The position numbers were made by a program, and so were the translations under genes. This document shows positions 20,889 to 29,663 of a stretch of 64,000 nt of DNA, piece by piece (positions within the stretch are counted from its first letter, which is position 1; every line of letters begins with the position of its first letter). Source of the DNA: Halomonas sp. BDJS001. GTDB taxonomy: Bacteria > Pseudomonadota > Gammaproteobacteria > Pseudomonadales > Halomonadaceae. The notes below the pieces were generated by a model, which was given only the letters and a program-made list of their open reading frames with translations, had not been told where the DNA came from and made no database searches. The stretch lies in assembly GCF_026104355.1 (NCBI RefSeq), contig NZ_CP110535.1, forward strand, positions 1,302,001 to 1,366,000. The letters run 5' to 3'.

Positions 20889-21907
20889 TGTCCCTGATGC
20901 TCGATGAAGCCCGCAGCGCCCCGGAAATTATCCGGAGTCAACTGCGGCGAAATGCACCCATGATGGCTGATTTGGCCGAGCAACTGCGTCAGTCGCCGCC
21001 GGTTTCAGCGGTAACCGTGGCCCGCGGAAGCTCCGACCATGCCGCCAGTTACTTTGCCTATCTGTGCATGAAGCAAAACGGCATCCCAGTGGCCTCGCTA
21101 CCCCCTTCATTGACGACACTGGCCAAGGCTCCTTGGCGGACTAACGGCCATCTGGTCATAGCCGTCTCCCAGTCAGGGCAGAGCCCTGATTTGGTTGCTA
21201 CCCAGCAGGCGTTAGCGACCAGTGGTGCCCGCACATTGGCGCTGCTCAATACGCAGGGGACACCGCTAGGGGCGGCCAGTGGCACAGAGATCCTTCTCCA
21301 TGGCGGGGAGGAAAAGAGCGTTGCGGCCACCAAAAGTTACCTGGCTACCCTCTCTGCCATGGCTCAACTACTGGGTCACTGGAACGAGGATCACAGCTTA
21401 TTAGCCGCCCTGGAGGGATTGCCAGAGCGCCTGGAAAAAGCCCTTGAGCAAGATTGGGCGCCGGCGGTAGAGGCATTGCAGTCAGCCGACAGGATGATGG
21501 TCATTGGCAGGGGCGCTGGTCTGGCGGTTGCCCAAGAGGCGGCACTGAAATTCAAAGAGACCTGTGCCATTCAGGCCGAGGCCTTTAGCGGGGCTGAAGT
21601 TCGCCACGGCCCGATGGCGTTGATAGGCCCTGATTACCCAGTGCTGGTATTCGCGCCGCCCGGGCCGGAGCAGGCCGGGCTGCTAACGCTGGCCGAATGG
21701 CTAGAGAGCGTTGGGGCCAAGGTATTGCTAGCAGCCGATGCGAGCGTGGCTAACCGCCAACTAACGTTGGTGGACGCGGGCCACGAAGACCTGCAGCCGC
21801 TGTCCGTTATCCAAAGCTTCTACGTCATGGTGGCAGCCCTGGCGGCGGCCCGGGGCAGTGACCCGGATCGACCCCGGCACCTTAACAAGGTTACCTGCAC
21901 ACTTTAA
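20888..21907 (+). CDS. Glucosamine-6-phosphate deaminase, SIS-domain type (NagB-II)
   Basis: A 339-residue protein with two SIS domains (about 30-160 and 190-330), resembling the isomerase half of GlmS but without the glutaminase half. Such stand-alone proteins in nag operons are NagB-II deaminases, which turn GlcN-6-P into fructose-6-P and ammonia in place of the classic NagB, which is absent here. Visible motifs are ARGSSDHAASYF, VSQSGQSPDLVATQQA, EKSVAATKSYLATL, GRGAGLAVAQEAALKFKETC and AEVRHGPMALI, plus the C-terminal RPRHLNKVT typical of the GlmS-like active site. It completes the route from GlcNAc-6-P to glycolysis. Confidence 0.88.
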   Translation: MSLMLDEARSAPEIIRSQLRRNAPMMADLAEQLRQSPPVSAVTVARGSSDHAASYFAYLCMKQNGIPVASLPPSLTTLAKAPWRTNGHLVIAVSQSGQSPDLVATQQALATSGARTLALLNTQGTPLGAASGTEILLHGGEEKSVAATKSYLATLSAMAQLLGHWNEDHSLLAALEGLPERLEKALEQDWAPAVEALQSADRMMVIGRGAGLAVAQEAALKFKETCAIQAEAFSGAEVRHGPMALIGPDYPVLVFAPPGPEQAGLLTLAEWLESVGAKVLLAADASVANRQLTLVDAGHEDLQPLSVIQSFYVMVAALAAARGSDPDRPRHLNKVTCTL

Positions 21908-21948
21908 TAGCTGATAGCTAATAACAAAGACAAAGCGGGAGTATTCCC

Positions 21949-24543
21949 ATGTCCGATGCAAGTCAAACCCTAACCCTGCTAGCCCCTGTAGAAGGGGTGG
22001 TGATTCCCCTCAACGAAGTGCCCGACCCTGTTTTCGCTGGCTTAGCGCTAGGCGATGGCATTGCCCTTGACCCCCTCGGCGAGTGCCTACATGCTCCCTG
22101 CGACGGAGAGGTAGTGCAATGTGCCCGCACTCGCCACGCCCTGACACTGCGAACCGACGCTGGCCTAGAGCTGCTGATTCACCTGGGACTGGACACGGTG
22201 GAATTGCAGGGCCAGGGCATCGAACTTTTGGTGGCGGTTGGCGACCAAGTCCGCGCCGGTGAACCGCTGTGCCGCTTTGACGCCGATGTACTGGCGCTGG
22301 GTGCCTCTGCGCTTATCACGCCCATAGTGGTCACCGAACCCGCTGGCTGGCGCCTGTTGCCGCCCCGCCATGGCAAGGGGGAGCGAGTTGCCCTAGGCGA
22401 AAAGCTGATGGTGCTTACGCGCACCTCAGCGGAGCAGGGCGAAGCCGCAATGACCAAAGGCCCATTAGTGGAGCGTTGCCTAACGCTCGCTCTCGCGGCA
22501 GGGCTGCATGCCCGTCCTGCGGCGCGGCTAAGAGCGATCGCACGGGAGTACGATGTTGATTTGGAAGTGCACCGTGAGCCAGCGGCAGAAGGTGCTAGTG
22601 CGAATGCTGAAAGCTTAAGTGCGCTAATGAACCTTGGCTTAGTCGCAGGCAGCCCTTTGCGTCTGATTGCTCAGGGCACTCGGGGGGAGGTCGCTTTGGA
22701 CGCCGCTGAAGCGCTGCTGACGACTCCCGAAGCCGAGGAGCACGCTGTAGGCAAGCCCCCAGTGGGGTTTCAAAAACCGCTTGGGGTAGGGGAAATGGCC
22801 GGCTTGGTCGCCAGCTATGGCTTGGCGACTGGCCCGCTGGTGGTTTATCAACCGCCACTGCCTAGTGTGCCTTACGACGGCGAAGGTGGAAGTGTAGAGT
22901 CCCCACGCCTTAAACAGGCATTGAACCGTATCAGTGAGGACTTAGCAAAAGCCGAGGTGCAGGCGACACAACAAGGGCAGGTCGCCGAGGCGGAAATCTT
23001 CGCAGCCCATGGCGCTTGGCTTGAAGATCCCAACTTAGTCGCGGCGGCAGAGGCGCGGATTGGTGATGGCCGCAGTGCTGGCCAAGCCTGGCGGGAAGCA
23101 TTAGACGCTGAAGCAGAGCGGCTTGCTACTAGCGGTAACGACTTGCTGGCTGCCCGTGTCACGGATCTGCGCGACCTGCAGCGATGTGTGATGGCGGCGC
23201 TGAGTAACGACCATCAACAGGCAGCGCCTGAGCTGCCCGAAGGCGTCATCTTGGCGGCGGAGGATTTAACCCCTTCGGAGTTAGTGGTCGTAGCTGACCA
23301 GCACCCCGCTGGGCTTTGTCTTGCTGGCGGTGGCACCACTTCTCATGTGGCTATCCTGGCGCGGGCTCGGGGTATCCCTTGTCTAGTGGCCATGGGGCAG
23401 GGGCTATTGGAAGCAGCTCATGAGGCCTCCCTTGAAAGCGTCATTCTAGATGCCGAGAACGGCTGCTTGGCACTGAAGCCAACGTCGATACAACTGGCCG
23501 AGATGGCTGAGCGGATTGAGGTTCGCCGACAGCAAGCCGAGACGGCGCGGGCGGCCGCTCATGAGACAGCCATTACCTTGGACGGACGTACTATTGAGGT
23601 GCGCGCTAATATTGGTGGCGCCGAGGAAGCGCGCCTAGCGGCAGCATCAGGTGCCGATGGCGTAGGCCTGCTACGCAGCGAGTTTCTGTTCCTAGAGCGA
23701 GATAACGCCCCGGACGAGGAGTCTCAGTGCAAAGAGTATCAAGCCGCTTTGACGGCTTTAAACGGTAAGCCAGTGATTATTCGCACGCTGGATATCGGCG
23801 CCGACAAGCAGCTTCCTTATCTACGTTTGCCAACCGTGCCTAATCCAGCGTTAGGAGTTCGCGGCGTGCGCCTTTGGCAAAGCCAGCCCAAGCTTTTGGA
23901 GACACAGCTACGAGCGTTACTGGGTGTTACCCCGTTGCAAGCGCTGCATATCATGCTGCCTATGGTGAGCGAGGCCTCCGAACTACGCGAAGTGCGCCAG
24001 CGTTTAGAGGCGCTAGCCGCTGAGTTAGGGCTGAGTGAACGGCCGCGTTTAGGGGCCATGGTCGAAGTGCCTAGCGCCGCACTCTGCGCTGCCAGTCTTG
24101 CCGACGAGGCAGACTTCCTTTCCATTGGCACCAACGACTTAACCCAGTACACCCTCGCTATGGATCGTGAAGATCCAGCGCTTGCTAGCCGGGCTGATGT
24201 ACTCCACCCGGCGGTACTGCGTCTGATCCAAGCGACGGTCGCTGGCGCCGCCAAGCGCTGTTCCGTCGGCGTATGTGGCAGTGCGGCCAGTGACGAACTG
24301 GCTGCTCCTTTGCTAGTAGCTTTGGGGGTCGATGAGCTCTCAGTAGAGCCTGCGCGAATTCCGGCGGTCAAGGCTGCTTTGCGCCGTCTGGACACCGCCG
24401 CCTTGGCAGCAAAGCTCCCTGAGCTACTGGCCCTTCACGATGCTATCGCGGTGCGTCGGCGCCTCGGCGAGCTGTTGGCGCTTGACGATGCAGCTCCATC
24501 AGCCACAAGTTCCACAACAACAACTCCCCTCGTGAGGTGCTGA
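21949..24543 (+). CDS. PTS EIIA-HPr-EI fusion protein (GlcNAc system)
   Basis: An 864-residue multiphosphoryl transfer protein. Residues about 1-160 are an EIIA-Glc-type domain with phosphohistidine His78 in LIHLGLDTVELQGQ. Residues about 165-255 are HPr with His187 in GLHARPAARL. The remainder is Enzyme I: swivelling His466 in GGGTTSHVAILARARGIP, then GVGLLRSEFLFL and the C-terminal barrel with IGTNDLTQYTLAMDR. It takes phosphate from PEP and delivers it to the IICB encoded 1 nt downstream, so the pair is a self-contained phosphotransferase route. The layout corresponds to the Pseudomonas NagF-type proteins. GGGAG precedes the ATG. Confidence 0.95.
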   Translation: MSDASQTLTLLAPVEGVVIPLNEVPDPVFAGLALGDGIALDPLGECLHAPCDGEVVQCARTRHALTLRTDAGLELLIHLGLDTVELQGQGIELLVAVGDQVRAGEPLCRFDADVLALGASALITPIVVTEPAGWRLLPPRHGKGERVALGEKLMVLTRTSAEQGEAAMTKGPLVERCLTLALAAGLHARPAARLRAIAREYDVDLEVHREPAAEGASANAESLSALMNLGLVAGSPLRLIAQGTRGEVALDAAEALLTTPEAEEHAVGKPPVGFQKPLGVGEMAGLVASYGLATGPLVVYQPPLPSVPYDGEGGSVESPRLKQALNRISEDLAKAEVQATQQGQVAEAEIFAAHGAWLEDPNLVAAAEARIGDGRSAGQAWREALDAEAERLATSGNDLLAARVTDLRDLQRCVMAALSNDHQQAAPELPEGVILAAEDLTPSELVVVADQHPAGLCLAGGGTTSHVAILARARGIPCLVAMGQGLLEAAHEASLESVILDAENGCLALKPTSIQLAEMAERIEVRRQQAETARAAAHETAITLDGRTIEVRANIGGAEEARLAAASGADGVGLLRSEFLFLERDNAPDEESQCKEYQAALTALNGKPVIIRTLDIGADKQLPYLRLPTVPNPALGVRGVRLWQSQPKLLETQLRALLGVTPLQALHIMLPMVSEASELREVRQRLEALAAELGLSERPRLGAMVEVPSAALCAASLADEADFLSIGTNDLTQYTLAMDREDPALASRADVLHPAVLRLIQATVAGAAKRCSVGVCGSAASDELAAPLLVALGVDELSVEPARIPAVKAALRRLDTAALAAKLPELLALHDAIAVRRRLGELLALDDAAPSATSSTTTTPLVRC

Positions 24544-24544
24544 T

Positions 24545-26260
24545 ATGACCGTCATGACTCTTGGATCCCGTCTTATGGGCGGTCTACAGCAGCTTGGCCG
24601 CTCCCTAATGCTGCCGATTGCAGTGCTGCCTATCGCTGGCCTGCTATTACGTCTAGGCCAGCCAGATCTACTCGATATCGCCTTTATTGCTAGTGCAGGT
24701 GAGGCGATCTTCGCTAACTTAGCGCTGATTTTTGCCATCGGTTTGGCAGTGGGCTTTGCCAATGACAGCAATGGCGCAGCGGGCCTGGCCGGTGTCATTG
24801 GTTACTTGGTTCTCGATGCAGTGCTGAACTCTCTCAATCCAGAGATTAATATGGGAGTGTTGGCGGGTATCATCATCGGCAGCGTGGCGGGTTTGCTTTA
24901 TAACCGCTACCAAGCAATCCAACTGCCTGACTACTTGGCTTTCTTCGGCGGGCGGCGCTTTGTGCCTATTGTCACCGGCCTTGCCGCTGTGGTTCTGGGG
25001 TTCGCCTTCGGGGCTATCTGGCCTCCCATCCAGCACGGTATTGATTCGCTGGGCCAATGGCTCATTGATGCTGGTGAGTTAGGGCTATTTGTCTATGGAG
25101 TGCTCAATCGGCTACTGATCGTTACTGGCCTGCACCATGTGCTCAACAGCTTGGTATGGTTTGTTTTTGGCAGCTTTGACACGGCATCTGGGGCGGTAGT
25201 TAGCGGGGATCTTAATCGCTTCTTCGCAGGTGATCCTACCGCAGGCCGCTTTATGGCGGGCTTTTTCCCAGTGATGATGTTCGGCCTGCCAGCCGCAGCG
25301 CTGGCCATGTACCATGCAGCGCCGAAGGGACGACGTGCGCAGGTGGGCGGTCTTCTGTTATCGCTGGCATTGACCGCTTTTCTGACCGGCGTCACCGAAC
25401 CCATTGAATTCACTTTTATGTTTTTGGCGCCGCTGCTCTATGTCATGCACGCTTTGCTGACCGGTATCTCAGTGGCTCTGCTGCACTGGCTTGATGTTAA
25501 ACTGGGCTTCACTTTTTCCGCCGGGGCCTTCGACTTCGCGCTCTCGTATGGGCTTTCTACCAATGGTTGGCTGATGTTGCCGGTAGGGTTGGCCTATTTC
25601 ATTATTTACTACACGATTTTCCGCTGGGCGATTGTGCGTTTCGACCTGCCAACGCCGGGTCGTGACCCAGAGACAGTAGCGCCCGTTGGGGCGGAAGCTG
25701 CTCCCAGTGAGCGAGGCCCAGCCTTCGTTGCCGCTCTGGGGGGCGCAGCAAACCTGCAAAGCGTTGGCGCCTGTACGACTCGGCTTCGCTTAGTATTGGA
25801 CAACCCTGATGCTATCGACGAGGCGGCTCTCAAGACGCTCGGATCACGCGGGCTCCTGCGCCTTCAAGGCGGTGGACTTCAGGTCATTGTAGGGCCTATC
25901 GCCGACGCAGTGGTTGATGATATACGCGCCGCGCTAAGCGCCACTGGTGAAGCACCGGTGCAGCCTGCCGAACCAGGGTCGCCTAACTCTGTTGCGCCCC
26001 CGTCAATGGCCATAGCGCCCATAACACCTCAGACTCGTCAGGCTTGGGAGCAAGCGCTGGGCGGTGCGCGCAATGTGCATAGTGCAACAGCGGTGGCATC
26101 CACTCGGCTGCGTTTGGAACTAGCTAATGTCTCTGTGCTAGACGAGACGGCTCTGGCTGGCCTGGGGGCCCACGGCCTGCAGCGACTGCAGCGAGGTGTG
26201 ATCCATATAATCTTGGATGAACAAGCAGAGGCGGTCGCCCTGGGGCTATCATCCCATTGA
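24545..26260 (+). CDS. nagE: PTS N-acetylglucosamine-specific EIICB with a second, degenerate EIIB
   Basis: A 571-residue inner-membrane permease that imports and phosphorylates GlcNAc. Residues about 1-370 are the multi-helix IIC domain with PIAVLPIAGLLLRLGQPD, FANDSNGAAGLAG, LHHVLNS and the sugar-site GVTEPIEF. Next is a IIB domain with the phosphocysteine Cys410 in VGACTTRLRLVL. After a Pro-rich linker, a second IIB-like domain (about 495-565) repeats the fold, but the cysteine position is Ala518 in ATAVASTRLRLEL. It cannot be phosphorylated in the usual way and may be regulatory or structural. The specificity call rests on the nag cluster and similarity to NagE. Confidence 0.93.
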   Translation: MTVMTLGSRLMGGLQQLGRSLMLPIAVLPIAGLLLRLGQPDLLDIAFIASAGEAIFANLALIFAIGLAVGFANDSNGAAGLAGVIGYLVLDAVLNSLNPEINMGVLAGIIIGSVAGLLYNRYQAIQLPDYLAFFGGRRFVPIVTGLAAVVLGFAFGAIWPPIQHGIDSLGQWLIDAGELGLFVYGVLNRLLIVTGLHHVLNSLVWFVFGSFDTASGAVVSGDLNRFFAGDPTAGRFMAGFFPVMMFGLPAAALAMYHAAPKGRRAQVGGLLLSLALTAFLTGVTEPIEFTFMFLAPLLYVMHALLTGISVALLHWLDVKLGFTFSAGAFDFALSYGLSTNGWLMLPVGLAYFIIYYTIFRWAIVRFDLPTPGRDPETVAPVGAEAAPSERGPAFVAALGGAANLQSVGACTTRLRLVLDNPDAIDEAALKTLGSRGLLRLQGGGLQVIVGPIADAVVDDIRAALSATGEAPVQPAEPGSPNSVAPPSMAIAPITPQTRQAWEQALGGARNVHSATAVASTRLRLELANVSVLDETALAGLGAHGLQRLQRGVIHIILDEQAEAVALGLSSH

Positions 26261-26264
26261 TCTT

Positions 26265-26304
26265 GCCCAATGGCCGAGCCTGTGAGGTGGAGCGGCCATT
26301 GGGC
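26265..26304 (+). terminator. Inverted repeat after the nag operon
   Basis: GCCCAATGGCC and GGCCATTGGGC form a perfect 11-bp stem with an 18-nt loop, 5 nt past the nagE stop. No T-run follows. A second stem CCTAGCC/GGCTAGG comes about 10 nt later. Together they probably end or stabilise the transcript. Confidence 0.55.
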
Positions 26305-26383
26305 CTGGTGTCCTAGCCAGCGACGGCTAGGCGTCCCAGGAATCAATCGGTTAAGCTAAAGCACCATACTCACGGAGCGCGCT

Positions 26384-27181
26384 ATGACACCTCGCTTGAT
26401 TGTTTCTGACCTGGATGGAACCCTATTAGGAAGCGACCACACCCTGCACGAAAGCACCGTAGAGGTTCTGAGGGCATTGGTGAAGCAAGGCCATCATGTC
26501 GCGCTCGCCTCTGGCCGCCATTACTACGATATGAAGGTGTTTCGTGATCAGTTGGATATTCCCGCACACTTGATTAGTACTAACGGCGCCTATGTTCACG
26601 ACCCGGAAGATGCCTTGCTGGCGGCTAATCACCTTGAGCCTGAACATGCAAAAACGCTAATTGGTCTTCCGCGTCCGCCTCAAGTACGGCTTAACCTTTA
26701 TCGCGAAAGCGGCTGGCATATTGACTCAGAGGCCCCGCACTTATTATCCCTTCACGCCTCCACAGGGTTTGGCTATGAAGTCGTGCCCCCCGCGCAAATG
26801 GACACTAACGGGGTAGGTAAAGTGCTCTATCTAGGCGACCCAAAGGCGCTAAAGCAGTTAGAAGCACAGGCGCAAGAGGCCCACGGCGACGGGCTGCATA
26901 TTACCTATTCCACCATTGATTCTCTGGAAATCATGGCCGGTGGGGTCAATAAAGGCGTGGCGCTGTCATCACTGCTGGAACGGTTGGGCTTAACGCCCGC
27001 AGATTGCCTAGCATTTGGCGACAACCTTAACGATACCGAAATGCTCGATCTGGCAGGGGAGGCCCAAGTCATGGCCAATGCTCACCCGGCGTTATTTGAT
27101 CGTGTACGCGGCGCTGAGCGTATCGGCCACCATGGCGAAGCCGCCGTTGCTGAGTGGCTGAGGGAGCGGTTTAAGCTTTAA
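26384..27181 (+). CDS. Cof-type HAD-IIB hydrolase (sugar-phosphate phosphatase)
   Basis: A 265-residue haloacid-dehalogenase hydrolase. Motif I is SDLDGTLLGSD with nucleophile Asp9 and Asp11, motif II lies in ALASGRHYYD, and motifs III/IV are in GGVNKGVALSSLL and AFGDNLNDTEML. The insert between motifs II and III is the type IIB cap of the Cof/YidA group, which dephosphorylates sugar phosphates or nucleotides. Exact substrate cannot be read from sequence. It has its own start about 120 nt after nagE, beyond two hairpins, so it may not belong to the nag operon. Confidence 0.85.
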   Translation: MTPRLIVSDLDGTLLGSDHTLHESTVEVLRALVKQGHHVALASGRHYYDMKVFRDQLDIPAHLISTNGAYVHDPEDALLAANHLEPEHAKTLIGLPRPPQVRLNLYRESGWHIDSEAPHLLSLHASTGFGYEVVPPAQMDTNGVGKVLYLGDPKALKQLEAQAQEAHGDGLHITYSTIDSLEIMAGGVNKGVALSSLLERLGLTPADCLAFGDNLNDTEMLDLAGEAQVMANAHPALFDRVRGAERIGHHGEAAVAEWLRERFKL

Positions 27182-27318
27182 GCGCCAACGAGCGCGTGGC
27201 TTTCGTCAACGATTAACGCTAATGCAACCTTGGTCGTAGCGGTCTTGCTACTGCTTGGCCCCTCGACCATCATCAAGACCCCATAAAACGACAATAACGT
27301 AGGGCGACAACCGCTGCG

Positions 27319-28044
27319 ATGACGACACCCCCTGCTACTTTGATTGTGGTCGATGACGATCCGGAAATTTGTGAGCTGCTAGCGGACTACCTGGGCCGTC
27401 ATGGCTACCGGGTATTTACGGCGGACGGTGCCGAAGCGCTGCACACCCTGCGGGCGGAACACACGCCTGACTTGTTGATCGTCGATTTAATGCTCCCCGG
27501 TGACGACGGCTTTACCATCTGCCGCGACGTCCGCAAGCATAGCGATGTGCCGATCATCATGCTCACCGCCAGCGCCGATGAGACCGACCGCATTCTTGGC
27601 CTTGAGCTGGGCGCCGATGACTATCTGGGCAAGCCGTTTAATCCCCGCGAATTGCTGGCGCGTATTAAGGCGGTGCTTCGCCGCACCCGCTGTGCACCGC
27701 CAGAGTTGCCCGCCGGGCAGGCGCGCTGGGTCAGCTTTGGGAATTGGCAGCTCGACCGCATGACCCGCGAGCTGATTGATCTGCAGGGGGAACGTGCGGC
27801 ACTTTCCGGAGCGGATTTTCAGCTACTGCAGGTGTTTTTAGCGCATCCGGCCAAGGTGCTCTCCCGAGACGATCTCTATGCGCTGACCCGTGGGAGGGAT
27901 GCGCCGCCGTTAGACCGCTCCATTGATGTTCACGTTTGCCGACTGCGCCAACGGTTGGGTGAAGATGCCCAGCACTCGCAGTTGATTCGTACGGTGCGCG
28001 GGGCGGGCTACGTCTTAACCGCTCAGGTAGACGCATTAACGTGA
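27319..28044 (+). CDS. gltR: OmpR-family response regulator (GltR-like)
   Basis: A 241-residue two-component regulator. The receiver domain (about 6-120) has the acidic pair in VVDDDPE, the phosphorylation site Asp56 in LLIVDLMLPGDDG, the conserved threonine in IIMLTASAD and lysine in GADDYLGKPFNPRELLAR. The C-terminal half is an OmpR winged helix ending RQRLGEDAQHSQLIRTVRGAGYVL. It overlaps the kinase start by 4 nt. Because a glucose-type ABC transporter follows directly, it probably plays the role of Pseudomonas GltR in controlling glucose uptake. The symbol rests on this context. Confidence 0.85.
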   Translation: MTTPPATLIVVDDDPEICELLADYLGRHGYRVFTADGAEALHTLRAEHTPDLLIVDLMLPGDDGFTICRDVRKHSDVPIIMLTASADETDRILGLELGADDYLGKPFNPRELLARIKAVLRRTRCAPPELPAGQARWVSFGNWQLDRMTRELIDLQGERAALSGADFQLLQVFLAHPAKVLSRDDLYALTRGRDAPPLDRSIDVHVCRLRQRLGEDAQHSQLIRTVRGAGYVLTAQVDALT

Positions 28045-29552
28045 GTCGGGAGCAGTGGGCAGCTACCAGGCGTCGCCTATATCGGCGCTTGGCCCGCTGG
28101 CTGCCAGCTTCGCTGCGCGGGCGCTTCGTGATCATTATGATCGCCGGCGTGCTAGTGGCCCAGGGGGCAAGTTACGCCATCTGGACGTCCCAGGTGCGCT
28201 CCAGTCACCTGGCACAGCTTGATGAGCTCTCCACCAATATGGCGTTTAGCATCGCCTCCACCATGAAGTTTTTCCGCTCATTGCCAGTGGACTACCGCCA
28301 TATCGTACTGGATCAACTGCGTAATATGGGGGGCACGCGCTTTTTTGTTAGCGTCAACGAACGCAGGCTGGCCATCGACGATATTGGCTCGGGGCCGGAA
28401 AAAGAGGTGGTGGTGAATAATGTGCGTTCGGTGCTCACCCGGCAGCTCAATATCGATGATGTGATTGTCGAGTTCTCTCGCCCGGAAAACCTGCGGGTGC
28501 TCAATAACGAAGTGCTTCTTTACGATCTGCCGCCCCGCTGGGGGCAGCACAGCCTGCTGATGGAGCCGCTCTCGCCGCCGATTCTAGTGGTTCAGCTGGA
28601 GCTTGCCCCGGACACTTGGCTGTATGTGGCCACACTGTTGGGCGTACCGGATATTTTCAGCGGCTATCGCTGGCTCTCTGAGGAGCGTTTGTTGGTTGGG
28701 CTACTGGTGATGCTGAGCGTGCTGGCGCTCTCGTTGTTGGGCATCACCAGTGTGACCCGGCCACTGGCGCGGCTCTCACGGGCAGCGAATCAGTTGGGCG
28801 ATGATTTGGATATGCCGCCACTACGGGAGAGCGGCCCCAAAGAAGTGGCCGCCACCGCCGCGGCGTTCAATCGTATGCAGCGGCGGATTCGCGAGCAGAT
28901 TGAGGAGCGCGAACGGCTCTTCTCGGCGATTTCCCACGATTTGAAGACGCCCTTAACCCGTATGCGTTTGCGCGCCGAGATGCTCGAAGATGACTATCAG
29001 CGCGAACGTTTTTGCGCCTCATTGGATGAATTGGATAGCTTGGTAAAGGGCGCCTTGGCCTCGGTGAAAGGCTTGGATCTGCATGAAGAGCCCGCCCCCG
29101 TTGATCCGACGCACCTGCTCGAAGAGTTGGCCGAAGAGCTTAGCCTTCAGGGTGGCAAGGTCACGATCGAGACTAAAAGCGGTCACACTATTGCACCGCT
29201 GATTGTCAAACCGCTGGCGCTTAAGCGCTGCTTGGCGAACTTGCTTGAGAACGCAGTGTTCTATGGTAAGCAGGCGGATGTAGAGCTGATGGATCACGGT
29301 GATATGGTCATCCTGCGGATTCGCGACCATGGCCCAGGTATACCCGAAGAGCAGTTGGGGCGAGTGTTTTCGCCCTTTGTGCGTCTGGAACCCTCACGCA
29401 GCCGGCACACCGGTGGTAGTGGCCTGGGGCTGGGAATCGCCCGGCACATTGCCCGTGCCCACGGCGGCGATATTCAGCTCGCCAACCATGCTGATGGCGG
29501 GCTGGTGGTCACCATAACACTGCCCCGCCAGGAAACTATTACAGGTTTGTAA
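28041..29552 (+). CDS. gtrS: Sensor histidine kinase (GtrS-like)
   Basis: A 503-residue membrane kinase. A first helix (FVIIMIAGVLVAQGASYAIW) and a second (LLVGLLVMLSVLALSLLGI) enclose a periplasmic sensor region of roughly 160 residues. Then come HAMP, a HisKA domain with phospho-acceptor His299 in AISHDLKTPLTRMRLRAEM, and a HATPase domain with NLLENAVFYG, DHGPGIPE and GGSGLGLGIA boxes. It starts at a GTG inside the last codons of the regulator gene, so the two are coupled. In Pseudomonas the equivalent kinase senses glucose-pathway metabolites; that the same applies here is inferred from the adjacent gts genes. Confidence 0.85.
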   Translation: MSREQWAATRRRLYRRLARWLPASLRGRFVIIMIAGVLVAQGASYAIWTSQVRSSHLAQLDELSTNMAFSIASTMKFFRSLPVDYRHIVLDQLRNMGGTRFFVSVNERRLAIDDIGSGPEKEVVVNNVRSVLTRQLNIDDVIVEFSRPENLRVLNNEVLLYDLPPRWGQHSLLMEPLSPPILVVQLELAPDTWLYVATLLGVPDIFSGYRWLSEERLLVGLLVMLSVLALSLLGITSVTRPLARLSRAANQLGDDLDMPPLRESGPKEVAATAAAFNRMQRRIREQIEERERLFSAISHDLKTPLTRMRLRAEMLEDDYQRERFCASLDELDSLVKGALASVKGLDLHEEPAPVDPTHLLEELAEELSLQGGKVTIETKSGHTIAPLIVKPLALKRCLANLLENAVFYGKQADVELMDHGDMVILRIRDHGPGIPEEQLGRVFSPFVRLEPSRSRHTGGSGLGLGIARHIARAHGGDIQLANHADGGLVVTITLPRQETITGL

Positions 29553-29610
29553 TAAAACCCCAACACTATGCAGTACTCGGTAACTCCCGTTGACGCTCGC
29601 CTTGGCGTAA

Positions 29611-29637
29611 CCTCTTGGATGTCGCACGTCCGAGAGG
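29611..29637 (+). promoter_or_regulatory. Inverted repeat in the gtsA leader
   Basis: CCTCTTGGA and TCCGAGAGG are inverted copies with one mismatch and a 9-nt spacer, 26 nt before gtsA. It could be a regulator site for the neighbouring two-component system or an mRNA hairpin. Confidence 0.35.
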
Positions 29638-29663
29638 ACAATAACAATATAAGGAGTAACTCC

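Noticed and set aside
29549-29564. TGTAATAAAA at the end of the kinase gene as a HexR site for the gts operon.
   Set aside because: Only one half of the HexR palindrome is present; the second half should resemble ATTACA and does not.
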